A stretch of 64,000 nucleotides of DNA from Macrolepiota albuminosa (Eukaryota; Basidiomycota; Agaricomycetes; Agaricales; Agaricaceae). Within the stretch, counting starts at the first letter, position 1, and each line of letters begins with the position of its first letter. Positions 1 to 12,600 of this stretch are shown one piece after another. The translations under genes and the position numbers were made by a program. The notes under the pieces are model-generated. The model saw nothing but the letters and a program-made list of their open reading frames with translations. It was not told where the DNA came from and did no database searches. The stretch spans positions 372,001 to 436,000 of the forward strand of contig JAMWFC010000032.1 of NCBI GenBank assembly GCA_027475525.1, read 5' to 3'.

Positions 1-265
1 GAAGCATACATAATAAGAGGTCTGATGGTTGATGCTAATCAGCGCTCAAGCGCATATATCATTCTTGAGTTTCGCGGCTCTATGATCAATTCACATCCAT
101 GCATGGCCTGTCGATGTATGTGGCAGTTCTTGGACAATTCCAGCTGTCTGTCCACTCAAGACCACACAATCCGTCCTCGGTTATTGAAATACCCTGTTTC
201 TAACTTGTTTTAAGCACTTAAGTATAGTCTTTGACTATGAACTGCTCTAAACCCTGATTGACGAG

Positions 266-478
266 TCTACAAAAGCCCATCGCGAATCAGAAGTGCTTTC
301 ACAAGGTGACACTGATGCCTATATTGACTGATTTTGACTAACCTGGATATTAACAGCCTGGAAATGGCTTGATTTGGCGCGATCCAGGGACACATTGGAA
401 TTACATGCAGAGACTTGGCGGCGAGCTAAGATGCTTGAGGGACTTCTGGACGATTTACGGGACATCATCTTCACGTAA
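266..478 (+). CDS. 3' terminal exons of an unidentified gene (5' part outside or unresolved)
   Basis: Two exons can be joined in frame: 266-305 and 357-478. They flank a 51 bp GT-AG intron with a CTAAC branch-like site, and the reading ends at TAA 476-478. The joined peptide is hydrophilic, rich in Leu, Arg and Asp/Glu, and looks helical; it includes the stretches WKWLDLARSRDTLELHAE and LLDDLRDIIFT. I recognise no family. The acceptor before 266 is weak (GACGAG), and I could not trace coding sequence in 1-265, so the gene start is unknown. It could be a pseudogene fragment. Confidence 0.35.
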
Positions 479-1295
479 ACGGACCGGTATCCGGAGTATG
501 GCGCCTCGAAAGGTTCGGGCGACAATCAATAACTGCTCCGCGGTACAAGGGTCACGGTAAGTAAGGACCACGTGAGCCTTTACAAATGACTCCGAGATGT
601 CGGTGTATAAGCAAAGATAGATGAAAAAAGCAAGAGTAAAGACAGTATCAATCTCATGTCAAGTCGAGATGGTAACCAGAAAGAAAACGCATGGAGTGAT
701 GTCGGCTGTATGCCTCCATACTAACCTCCTTTGTTTTGATTCTGGGAGCTTTAATTCAAGGATGAATATTGACGAGGTGCCGTACTTGATAAGGGAGCTG
801 AGATTGTTTGAGACAATCGATTAGTGTACAGTGGACAAGGAGCGTCCAACCGACAAACCTTAAGATTTTGTCGCCGCTTGAATCTCGACTGGGGTTAGAA
901 AGTTATTTAAAAACATAGGAAAACATATACACTAATGGAGATAAGTATATACTTCTTGGGGTTGCTTCGGATTCTTGACAATGATTCTATGCTTAGCAGG
1001 TTGCCATCTGATGTTCTCACCTCAAGCTCAAGTGTGGACCTGTAAACACTCGTACGTAAGACCTAAAGAACCCAGCTGTTTCTTGAACCCCTAGTCAGGG
1101 AACCTGTCCCGAAAACTTTTACAAAGCAGTCCTCAAGAAATATTGTGATAGATCCCCCTTGATCGATGGACTGACACAAGTTGGTCAGGTTTTCTTCCCG
1201 CCATCGGCCCAAACTAACCACCGACATACCATTAGTACTGTGCGGTGATCATCAAAGGTATAGCGTTTCCTGTTATACTGAGTGGAAATCGAAAA
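479..1295. other. Intergenic region upstream of the zinc-cluster gene
   Basis: About 0.8 kb with only short unconvincing open frames. It presumably holds the 3' UTR of the upstream gene and the promoter and 5' UTR of the gene starting at 1296. No repeat or RNA gene was seen. Confidence 0.5.
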
Positions 1296-4200
1296 ATGCT
1301 GCCATCACAAGGAAGATCTCTTACCAAAGACCCCGAGTCAACCACGGATAGTATCACTCCTTCGTGTTCGCCATCCTCGACGTTCGTCCACAGTTCGTGC
1401 TCCATTTTGAATTCTTCTTCGGTACTTACTAGGCCTTATGAGTAGGTCAAGATAGTGTTGTGCCTTTGCAGAAACAACTCCCGGCAGCAAATCCCACAGA
1501 CGTTTGGCTTTTGCCTCCGACCCACATCGCTTCATCAAGTGGATCCAATAGAGACATTCAACCTACAGCACCATCGAGTGTCTCCCACATGATAGGTCCT
1601 ACGTCGACGTTTTATGATCAAAACACGACGGCGCAAGGCCAAGGGGATAGTCAGTCACAATACCAACAATGGATTAACGATGCATATGGTAGCGGTCAGC
1701 GGCGCTCAAACCATCAGCAGTCGATGGTCCAACATTCAGCCCACCACCGACCCGATACATATCAGCAACAACCTCAGTCATACCGACAGCACTCTCGTCA
1801 CTCCACACATCCATCAGTCCAGTACGGTTACTCTCAACATACGCCTCCTCAGGCTTCTCACCCGCATTATGACAACTCTACACTAGGGGCGACCTCCAAT
1901 CAATCTGATCTTGGTGGCCTAACGGCGGCAACAGGCGACAGCGCATCATACCTGCACACCCCGTATGACCGCTATTTCTCCCATCCAAACTCACCGACTG
2001 GCACGAACACATCTGGCTTGAACGCGAGCCATCAAACATCCGAACTATCGTACCAGCAACAGCATATACCTTCTCAGAATCACCGAAACCATGGGGTCCA
2101 AAATGCACAGTCTCAGTTCCAAATTCCTTCTTCTCAGTCCTTCATTTCCACACATACTACGATACCTTTTTCACATGAAGCCCTCAACCCTAGTACTCAT
2201 CCTCAGTCTTCACACTCTTCGTCGCTCTCCCCTGCAGCGCAATCCTGGACAAATGAAATTTGCTCTAATAGTGCTATCTCCACTATGTCCTCGGTTTCAA
2301 AGGCTTCCTCAGACATCGGTTCCAAGATGTTCGGATCTTCGTCTTCGAAATCTACAGAGAGAAGATTACGGATGTCTACTCCCCCTCAAGGTACCCCGTT
2401 GTCACCTGGCAATGCGGCAAAAGCCTCCGCTAAACGCAAGCGCCCGAATCCGGGCCCCCAGGAGAGTGGCAGTGAGGAAGATGAAGTCGAGAACCCGTTC
2501 AACTCCGGTGGAATCAGTGTCGGGAGTGTGATTGGCGGCGGGTCAAGATCTCGACTGTGAGTCGTCGTTTTCTCGTGCTAAAGGTGGGGAATGCTTTATT
2601 GACGATGTTCCTCTCCTTATTTAAACACCTGCAATTTTATAATGAACAACTGCGAACTCTGTCCGGGAACATCGACACTCCGGATCTTAATATTGGTTAC
2701 TACCGCCTACATTACGCTGCGCGGGAACGCTTTACATCCGATGCGTTCGCTTTCGTCTGGCCCCGCGATAACGCCTTGTGGGATGGATCTGTTTTGTTTT
2801 GCTTTGTTTGTTCTTCCCTACCATTTTCTCTGACGATATTCTCTAATTTGACCTACTCCACTCGTGGCGCTTCCATTCACCACCTGCTATCTTTCTTTTG
2901 GCTGATCGCTCGACTGTCTTCTGCAAATTGCCTGATCCGTCGTTTTCTAAATATGATCTGCACTGCCTCGCTCAATCGTTGCGGCTCATTTCTCCCCCCG
3001 TCATCAACCCCACACTCATCTTCAATGACTGACTCGCCTAATTGATCCTCGCCGAATCTCATCACGGTGCTACGGGGAATTGACTTCGGACCCACAAAAT
3101 TTCAATCTATCGCCCGGTGAATCTACACAATATACTTGATAGGCCCGGCGCGTGTACCCATTGCAAGAAACTCAAGGTATACCATTTCTCCAGTCCCTTT
3201 AGGAAACCTTACTCTGGATTGACGGCTCATATGTTATGTCATTCTCTTCGTTTGTTTCTTACTTTTTTTTTGAAAAATTTTCGGTGGCTGTCAAATCAAT
3301 CGCTCTGTCCATCTTTTGAACTTTTCACGGTGATCGTGATTCTTACTTTTTGTTGTCGGTGGTTACTTTTTACAGCTACGTCTCTATTCTCTTAACACCG
3401 CACCGCACTCCGCAAATCTTGACCTGATGCTTATTCTCCGAATTTGACAGATGAAGTGTGATTTTCCAAAAGGCGACAATACATGTAGGCAAATCTTGAC
3501 CTGATGCTTATTCTCCGAATTTGACAGATGAAGTGTGATTTTCCAAAAGGCGACAATACATGTAGAGATGCAAAACTGGCGGTCATTTTTGCATTGTCGA
3601 AGGAAGAAAGCCGAGAACGGCACCCAAGTAAGTCTTAATCCTCACATTCATCATTTTCTATCTTTCGGCACTTTGTACTTGCGAAGGTCGTTTATCTTCT
3701 CCGGCATACTTACGTGATCATGTGAGAAGATCATGATCACCATTCTGACATATTGGAACCGCAGACTTTGTCTAATTGTACACGGGAGATGATGAATGCC
3801 TTGGCGCAGCTTCGTCCATCTGTTTAAATTCAGGCGTTTGAAAAGAACTACCTGATCACATCTCTGTTCCCTTTCTTTAAGATGTACTCTTCGTCAAATT
3901 CTTCCCTTGATTCTTTACCATCGATTTCGTCTTCTTCAACGTCCTCTCTATCTTCCACCATGTCCTCGAACTTAGACTTACCGCTTTCTTTCGTCGCCTT
4001 TAGCAAACGCGAATATCTCCTCGCACAGATCAAACAGAAGGATGCGATTATTGAATCCCTTCTCAAACAGGTGAACAGTGCACATGACTATTACGATGGC
4101 ATTATTCATCGCACTATGTCTAGCTGCATAACCCATATATCTCAACTCCTATTTCAATCGCGTCTTATCGGATGGCCACATCACCCTCGGACCAGAATAA

Positions 4201-7200
4201 CAAGAACATCCTGGATTGGTTAGATCGCCTAAAATCTAGCGTTCGTTCTGCGGGTGGGAAAGCTGGACCTAGCGCTTTCAAGGACCCTCGTGACCCCAAC
4301 AGCGGAGATGACGATTCCGATACGGAGGAGACACACGCACAACGATTCGGTCTTGTGGCGCCTCCGGACGACGACGACAGCCAGACGGTCGGAGGCGAAG
4401 ATGGCACAGCCGTAAATGATAAGCTATCTTCTCTCCCGGATTCGGATACTCCCTTGGGCCTGATCGCGAATTTGAGCTTGAGCAACAATAAGTTGAAAGG
4501 CAAGAAAGATGTGAAGGAAATAGACGAGAATCCGGACGATGACGATGTCGTATGTGCTGTTCCTTTAATTTTCCCTCCGTGTGCAAGAAATGAAACTGAC
4601 CTCTCTTTTAGGGTGTTGCTAACGAAACATATTTCATGCCAGGTTTGCTATCCCGAATACATTACGTTCACATGACCTGATCATATTACGGTTTCAGGCC
4701 CTGCTACTGACCTTGGCATACGGGCAACGTTAATCGAGCAACACAGCCCTCCTGAGATCTTGGTGCATGGATTAGTGACGCCTGGGGATGTAGATGCTCT
4801 CTTTGAGATGTTTGTCATAACCCTCTTTTTGAGTCTTTTTACTTACATACTTTGACTTCGCTCAGATTTTTCAAACGCGTAAATGTGAGCATACCATGTC
4901 GGGCCTCTTCGTGTTTTACTTACATACTTTGACTTCGCTCAGATTTTTCAAACGCGTAAATGTGAGCATACCATGTCGGGCCTCTTCGTGCATGTAGTAA
5001 TTTGATCCTTCACAGCCTTTCGTTTCACTTTTGGATCCGAATATTCACACGCCGGCATCCACCTTTGCAAGATGTCCCTTCCTTTTTACCGTCAGTGAGT
5101 AATCAAGAGTTGATCTAACAAAAAAGCAATGACGGATCACATACACTTGTAGTCTGCGCTGTTTCATCAAGATTCTATACAGAAAAATCAGAGATCTATC
5201 CAATTGCTATGCATTTCGCGAAACATTCAGCAGCAAACGCTCTCATCGACGGATGGAAGTCTGTGGAACTTTGTCAGGCATATATCTTGATGAGCATATA
5301 CGCTGTCCCAGCGCGGAGATGGGAAGAGGACAGGAGTTGGCTCTATACTGGTCTAGCAATAAGGTAACTCCGACGACACCTCAACTCTAATTTGAATGAC
5401 AACTTAGTGCTATTCAGGATTGCCACCGATCTCAATCTCCACCAGGTTTCTACAACCAAACCACAGAATGAGAAGCAAGAAAGGGAAATCTTGAATCGAA
5501 CAAGAGTCTGGATGATTTGCTCTAATTTGGACCGTTCAACAGCAACACAGTTTGGCAAGCCGTCCACTATCAAGGAGGATTAGTTGGTCACCTTTTCGTA
5601 AACACGCTTTCTTGCGGAACTAAACATTTGCTTTGCAGTATCATGCGGAACGCAAAGGAATGGTACAAGAAGTCGAAATACAACCTTTATGTAAGAACCT
5701 TCGTTCAATTGCCGACTTGTAGCAACTGACATTTCCAACTGATGCTAGTACGATGTACATCTATGCGCACATTCAGCCCTTTTACGAATCATGGCCAAAT
5801 CCCATGACGAGATCTTCAGCGACCCATCTTCACCAACTGGTCTCAATAGGGTATTCTTGACCTACCCCTCTATATGAACCCAACTCATTTAAATCATTTA
5901 TAGCGGGTGGATTTCCGTACAGTGACCATGGACCACGACGCACAATTGATAAGATATCAGGAGGAATGGACGCAACGGTTTTCTGAACATTCCGATCTCA
6001 CTGGTAGGATCAATGCCTATGCACATTCTATTATTCTCACCATGTAGGGTTCCAGATGGAGGTTGTGCCTTCCGATGTAGTTTGTTACCATTGTACGCTC
6101 ATTACCTTCCACCTTTTGCACGAAGTCTGACCTTTCTCAAAGTCTCGTGGAATATTCGCGCCTCGTGATGTTTTCATTCGGATTTCAACAAGCATACCAA
6201 CGTGGCATTGAGCCGAGAGATAATATATATTTTAGCAAGGTACAGGTTTTGACGAACAGACCCTGTGGAAACCGTTCTGATCTCTCCATAGTGTCTGGAC
6301 GCTGCTAAATCTGTCATACGTAATATGGTCGAAACTCTGGCCCCAACAGGATATATGCGTTATGCACCTGATGGTATGTTGTTCGGGTTCTTATGCTGAA
6401 ACCTGTTCACCTTCAGGGCAGGGCATTTTATCTTCGCTTCTTTTGCTTCAGCTTTCCTTCTTAAGGTATGTGGTTGATTGCAGCAGCGGTAATACAGGAA
6501 TGTTCATATGATATCTCCAAGATTCTCAAACCTGAATTTTCCAACCTCCTGTCGAAGGAGCAGGAGACTGAAGCCTTTGACTTAATTGGACGACTTATCC
6601 AAACTTTGAGCTCTCCTGAAATTGCAATCGACGATCGTCATACTCCGAAGCTCTATGCGCGTTTCCTTGCTGGCCTCCTGTCACGCCACAGGCGAGATGG
6701 GGCGACTGTGGGACGCCTCCACCCACACCCCCCACCAAGCAACAACACGCCATCCCGCGACGTTGCGCATGCCTCTTCCGCCTCAACCTTTTCTGTTCGC
6801 TCCCCTCAAGATGACGGCAGTTCAACTCAGGTTTCTAGTTTGAAATCTTCTTTCCAGCAAGATAGGAAGATGGACACAACTCCTATTTATCAGCCAGAAG
6901 CTACTTTTTCAGCTGCAACTGGACCAATTCATTTTGGTAGCAACGTTGGCATTGCGTCATTTGGAAGCGGGATGTCTGATGAGGAGATGCTTGCGGCGAT
7001 GCAGACGCTTGAGAATCCGGCCTGGTGGGAGAATATGATGATGCCTGGGTAAACCAATCTTTTCTTAGTTGGTCTGGTCAACAAATTGATTCTTGCAGAT
7101 TTTCGTGGCCAGATGCGGCGTCGTCCCCCAGCAGCAACGGCAATTCTCCACAGGTATCATATTCTCAAACGGTATATTCCCCGTCAGCACCGTATCCTAT

Positions 7201-7270
7201 TCAATACCACAATGTTCCTACTGTAGGGGCTATCAACATGCTCCAGACCACGCAAGTGGGTTTGTATTAG
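1296..7270 (+). CDS. Zn(II)2Cys6 fungal transcription factor with Fungal_trans domain
   Basis: Predicted nuclear DNA-binding regulator. Start ATG 1296 (exon 1296-1421) is preferred because the long frame that opens at 1460 begins at GTG just before a TTTGCAG acceptor (exon 1472-2556). The N-terminal ~400 residues are rich in Gln, Ser, His and Pro. After a ~590 bp intron comes the zinc cluster: CTHCKKLK (3143-3176), then MKC...NTC, then a CKTGGHFC block, matching the C-x2-C-x6-C-x8-C-x2-C-x6-C pattern. A short linker-coiled segment (KREYLLAQIKQKDAIIESLL) follows at 4004-4070. The Fungal_trans domain runs from about 4698 to 6470 in many small exons, including FFKRVN and PFVSLLDP. The C-terminus (to TAA 7268-7270) is Ser/Pro-rich. 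Two 77-bp duplications lie inside the gene. The one at 3412-3565 leaves the cluster one base short of frame. No specific orthologue or target is assigned. Confidence 0.85.
3412..3565. repeat. Exact 77-bp tandem duplication, copy 1 (3412-3488) and copy 2 (3489-3565)
   Basis: The two 77-bp copies are identical and directly abutting, with no extension on either side. Each contains the end of an intron (ATTTGACAG) and the first 38 nt of the zinc-cluster exon, so the splice acceptor is duplicated. Immediately after copy 2 the zinc-cluster frame is one base short. The length matches three other duplications in the window and suggests an assembly overlap rather than biology. Confidence 0.95.
4837..4990. 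repeat. Exact 77-bp tandem duplication, copy 1 (4837-4913) and copy 2 (4914-4990)
   Basis: Two identical abutting 77-bp copies with no extension. Each contains an intron end, the whole 19-nt micro-exon that encodes the FFKRVN segment of the Fungal_trans domain (4866-4884 and 4943-4961), and the start of the next intron. Only one copy of the micro-exon fits the protein; skipping one leaves the frame intact. Confidence 0.95.
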
Positions 7271-7836
7271 AAATTTTGTTGCATATTCATCGTTAGACCC
7301 TTTACCTCTCGCGCATCACGGACTTTTTCCGGTCAATCTACTGTATCAGAACCCCTACAGTAATGCGATCTCCACGATATGGGTTTCTACATGTAGTAGA
7401 ATTGGTGCGCTAAGACCCTGTCGAGCTGAGCATCGAGCATCTGCGATATAACTTCTTCCCTGGAAGCCACTAGTACTCTGTGCCTACGCTAGCTTCGAAA
7501 TGCCTACCCAGAGCTCGCTGTGCCAGAGAATACATTACGTCCATCCTGTAGCTCTAAGCGCTTCAATTTCGAGGAAGCGATATCTATCTTCGAACAAACT
7601 GAAAGCATACTCAGCGCTCATAGAAACTTTGGCGAGGGACCGTCCCTGACAGTATCATGCAGGGCTGCTCCGAGATACCATGAGCATATGTACAAAGACG
7701 AAGAGAGACGGCCTTGATGTTCACTGTGGACTGATGTATTTGTACATCCAATTGCATCTTATCCTAGGTACTTCTAAAGAGAATACTCACACGGAAAAGG
7801 GATATACAGGACGAAGGATATGAAAAAAAAGCTTGA

Positions 7837-8099
7837 GTATATTATGAAGGTCGTCGATCAGATCCCATCATACAAGAGCTTGATAATGTCATGGGGCCCG
7901 TTGTCGAGACATCCAAGGAAAGAAAGGCGAACGAGGGCTTCATGAACGAACTAGCTTTTCACGACGTTGGGACAGACGGACTCGTTCGGATGTTTGTTGA
8001 AAGGCGAACGAGGGCTTCATGAACGAACTAGCTTTTCACGACGTTGGGACAGACGGACTCGTTCGGATGTTTGTTGAATTGACCATCTTTCACCCATAG
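7837..8099 (+). pseudogene. Unassigned small reading frame interrupted by a 77-bp duplication
   Basis: With both 77-bp copies present the frame is broken (77 is not a multiple of 3). With one copy removed, about 61 codons read through without a stop, from 7837 to TAG 8097-8099, giving a peptide with segments such as DPIIQELDNVMGPVV, NELAFHDV and GLVRMFVE. There is no clear start, and in-frame TGA 7834-7836 lies just upstream, so this would be an internal or terminal exon. The family is unrecognised. Type is uncertain: it may be a real exon damaged by mis-assembly. Confidence 0.35.
7922..8078. repeat. 77-bp tandem duplication (7922-7998, 7999-8075) with 3 extra matching bases
   Basis: The period is exactly 77 bp. 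The match continues three bases (GAA) past the second copy, which may be chance. Collapsing it restores an open frame. Confidence 0.95.
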
Positions 8100-9596
8100 C
8101 CCGATTCCCTTGGGATGCATTTGTCCAAGTATACACAATCGCGTCCGGAGACAACATGAGTAGGTATGGGCCGTTGCAGTAACTGTGACGATTAGGCGAT
8201 CTTATTCAACAGTTTCGGCCAATTGCGGGTTGCAAAGGGGAATATTGGAATGGTGATTGCCCGCGTCGCTGCTTCCATAATCGTTGAGCTCAATGCCAGA
8301 ATCTGAAGGCGAGTCATTGCGGCTGTCAGACTTGGACATAAGATTCTGCCCAGATGTTGAGCGAGAGTAGTGGTCATACTACTGTTTTTTAATCCGAATA
8401 CTAGGTCCCGACAAGTTGGGATCCAGAAACAAGTATCGCCCGAGTATCAATATAACGACAGGTTTGGTATTAAGCTCGTGAGAGCTCTGGAAAGCCTAAT
8501 ACAGTCGAACCTAATCAATATTAATGGCTCCAATAACCCATAATCCCCTTGGATTTCGGCTCCGACCAGCTTGTATGTGATCCTACAATGAGACCTCCAC
8601 TAATCCATAATCATGAAAAGCTTAGCCCTGCCTTCCACATCAATTGCATAACCATCCTTAGCTGAAAATATATGAATGTTTCTAACTTACAAAGACTGCA
8701 TTTGTAGAGACTGCAATAGACTTGTTGCTGGTAAAGACAGGATAAACCATGATTTCTGTCACTATGGGAATCATCATTCGTTGTCTCAGACAACGAACTT
8801 GTCTGAGAATGTGCCGTGAGCAAAAGGCAACAAACATCAGCGAATCCCTTCTTCTTTTTTTAAAAAAAAAAGAGCAAAGGAACCAGTCAACACCGGGATG
8901 GTAACAATGTGATATCAAGCGGCTTGGGAGGAAATGCGACTCTTAAAACAGGAGCAGGACTGAGCATACTCGAAGAGGCAATTAGTATTTGATGAACGGC
9001 GAAGAGGAAGGAAGTATCACATAGCCGATGACCATCGAAAGTTGATTCATTCCACTGCAAGCTACAGTCGAACTTGTCATAACCCACTGTCAAGACCGAA
9101 ACTTATGGGTATGGAAGATTTCAGAACAGAACGGGTTGCTCGTTTCTTTTTCACCAATACAGGTAATCACCTGTTCAACCATGACCGCAGCAGCGACACA
9201 CAGTGACAAGAACAGTGCAATATACTGCTCTTCATATAACCTCTTATGTATGTTTTACTCTCGATTTGTATGTGAACGGGTTCACAACCAATAGAATCAC
9301 TCCATCAAAATACACCTGCAAGGTTTTCCCACGAGTAGATCAGGACCGCCAAGATTTTAGGCAATTTCAGCCGAACTTTTGACTGTTTACTGTGCTTGTA
9401 TCTCACCCCTGGGTTTCAAAATCGGGTGTTTGCTATTTTTGTCATGTTCGATCGTCTGCAACTGTAGTTAAGATCAGTTACTTGCTGCTAGCTCACAGAG
9501 CCGAAATGAAAAGCCCTCTGTAAACTTTTTCGGTTCGTTTGGAGGATATTGACATTACTTCCACGGAAACCCCGTGGACAAGCCGTGGCACTGCTG

Positions 9597-9611
9597 TATA
9601 TATATATATAT
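9597..9611 (+). promoter_or_regulatory. TA-dinucleotide run, possible TATA element of the SulP gene
   Basis: A 15-nt alternating TA tract lies ~80 bp upstream of the preferred start ATG at 9690 and only ~10 bp before an alternative in-frame ATG at 9621. Its position fits a TATA-like element for a transcript starting between the two ATGs, which favours 9690 as the start. This is inference only. Confidence 0.3.
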
Positions 9612-9689
9612 CCCACGGTTATGAGTCTTACGCCGATCCTGTGTCTTTCAGTCCTCTCTACTTGTCACTCCTTCAACAAAGTCTCCAAC

Positions 9690-12600
9690 ATGTCCCTTTT
9701 GTCGACTTCATCTACGGGCAACGGGCCTGAAGACCTGGAGAACGAGGGCTTACCCAGACCCCTTAATCCGTCGTGCAGCCCTGATTGTGCATCTTCGAGA
9801 GCTCACAAGCCCACATGCATAGTTATTCCCACTCTCACAACCGCGCCACAAACATCTACATCCTCTGTAATTACAGAAACGACCGCTCTTATTCGGCGGT
9901 ATTGTCACCCGACACCGCCGTGGTACAACACCCAATCACATACACCCATGCTGCCGAATTCAAATTCGAACACGACTACGACGTCGTCTCAAGGTGGTGT
10001 GCCGAATATCATCCCGCACATTATCCCGCACGTTCTTAAAATCGTGATTAAGAGTATGCCCCCCGTTCTTCTTGGGTGCCTGCTCAACATCCTGGATGGA
10101 GTCTCCTGTACGTTACCGATCTCCTTTATATAGCTGTGCCATCCCACTTCACTTCATTGCCTAAATATAGATTGAGACTGACTTGGATTGATTCTCAAAC
10201 AGATGGTATGATCCTGTTCCCTGGTACGGGTGTTTTTTCGGAACTTGGTCCAATAGGCGTCACAATGTTCTTTCTCTCGTGAGTATTCACGGTTATTGAT
10301 CCATTATGCCAGCATTCAACAACTCGTCACTTATTGCGTAATTTTGCTAATTTGTCTCTGGCACGTGGTCACACCTTGTCATCTTTAGCACAACCCTCGG
10401 ACAATTAGCATACACATGCGGGGGAAGTGCGTTCGCAGGTGCGAATGGAAGTATGATGATAGAAGTTATCGTAGGTCTTTTTTCCAACCGCTCGACTTTA
10501 GAATACTTCCCTCGCAAACTCTAACTTTTTTTGTCACAGCCCTTCTTCCACACTATCGCAACCAATATTCAATCCCAGATTGGGGAGGACAATCCGCATG
10601 AAGTTATAGCCACTACACTGGCTGCGTTCACTCTCAGCTCCTTTTTGTCAGGCACGTCCAATCTTCTCTTCAAAGATGGATCAACGGAACCAATTTTTTC
10701 ACATAATGCAGGGTTGGCATTTTTTACCCTAGGTGCACTCAAACTTGGCACTTTAATGGACTCGTTTCCGAAACACATTCTCATTGGGTACGTACACTTG
10801 TCGATTATACTCGCGTTCAACTTATCCCATTGAAAAAAAAATCAGATGCATAGGCGGCGTAGGCGCATTCCTCATACAAACAGGATTTACGGTATCTCTC
10901 CGAATAGACGATGACAAATTCAAAGGGAATTGGGGAACATTGGAGATGATGTTCTTGAATAGGAGGAACTTTGTGTTATGGGTTGTGCCTTTGGTTCTCG
11001 CAGTGTCGTTGAGGGTCGTGACGAGTAGGTGGAAACATCAATTGATCTTTCCTATCTGTGAGTTACAATGCTTCCTTACTTTCCTTCTTCATTTGGACAT
11101 TTGATTTTGCTTGTGACTTTTTCCCCATGGAGATGTTTTTTCCGTGTTCTCATGTCTTTGACGTTCTATTTCCGAGGCATCGGTTACTGATGTTTCGGTA
11201 CTAATACTGGTCTGAATCTGGGACAGATTTTCTCATCATACCGGTCCTCTTCTACATCGGAGTCGCAGCGGTTGGCGCTGACCTCTCAGACCTACGCAAA
11301 GGAGGATGGATCTTCGATATGGGGTCCGCAAAATCTCCAGCATGGTACAAATTGTACTCTTATTTTGGTAAGTCTCTTTCCTTCCGTTAATGCAAGGCGC
11401 TACTTTCCTCTCATTCTCTCACCCCCTGATGGGCGATTGTTCCGAATCGGTTACTTACGTACGTATCTACCTAGATCTTCAAGCCATTCGGTTCGGGGTG
11501 CTGTGGGGTACTCTTCCGACACAGTTTGTGTTGTGAGTGGGGTTCTTTTTTGTGTTTGAAAGTGTGTGGAGGCTGATTGGGGGTTTGTGATGTGTAGGCT
11601 GTTTTTCAATATCCTGCATCCACCGCTAAATGTTCCAGCTTTGTGTGCGTTATTGTTGCTTCTTAAAAAACCAGAATTCATGGCATTGAATAGCTATATC
11701 CCTGAAAGAAGATGTCGATGCAGATAAGGAACTTGTTGGTCATGGATATTCAAACATTCTTTCCGCTCTGTTTGGCACGGTGTATGTTTAGAGTACCTTT
11801 TCTTACAAGGTCGACGTCTAACATTTTTTGACAGACCAAACTACCTCGTTTATGTCAATACAATTTTGTGAGTACCGAGTACGTTGGATAATTGGTCATC
11901 TCTTAGCTATCCTGTTGAAAAGATTCTATCGTGTCGGTGGTGGTAGCAGAATCGCTGGATTTTTGCTCGCTGTCATGACGGCAGTTTTGGTGGTCATCGG
12001 AACAGGTCCTATCGCATATATTCGTAAGTTCTGTTCTCTGTCACTGTTGGACTTGTGCAACTGATCTGATCTATACTTACAGCGGTTATGGTTGTCGGTG
12101 CCTTGGTTTTCGTTCTCGGCATTGATCTCGTCACTGAGGCGGTTTGGGACACGCGGAAACAAACTACCAGGTAACGCCCAATGTCTCTCGCGATGATAAA
12201 GTAGAGACTGTAATCTGTTGGACATTAGGACCGAGTATATTACAATTGTCGGAATCATTGTTGTCATGATTGTATGGGACTTTGTTATGGGCGTCCTATG
12301 TGGCATCATTGCTAGCTGTGAGTATTTATTAAACATCTTTCTTCTTTTTTTCATGAAGTCCTTGATCCATCGCTTCACAGGTTTTTTCTTTGTCGTCCAA
12401 AACTCGCAACGGCAAAGTATACGTTCTCTTCATACGGCAGAGACCGCTATGTCGACAGTTCGAAGACCAGGCCATCAGCGTGACTATCTCCGCGAAGCAT
12501 TGAAACGAGCAACGATTGTCAGACTTCAAGGTTCTTATTTCATTTTATAGAAATTGAAGACTTTTCTAAGTGCTCGCGATGCCCAACTCTAGGTTTTCTC

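Larger units (their letters stand above)
7271..9689. other. Intergenic region with few coding signs
   Basis: 2.4 kb between the transcription factor and the SulP gene. Besides a small frame at 7837-8099 (listed separately), there is a possible coding stretch near 7665-7820 (LLRDTMSIC then GLMYLYIQLHLIL) that I cannot link to a gene. The rest holds only short non-convincing frames. The last ~150 bp is the likely SulP promoter. Confidence 0.4.

Noticed and set aside
1460..2560. Start of the zinc-cluster gene at 1460
   Set aside because: The codon is GTG with a TTTGCAG acceptor 10 bp downstream; ATG 1296 with a 50-bp intron gives a normal first exon.
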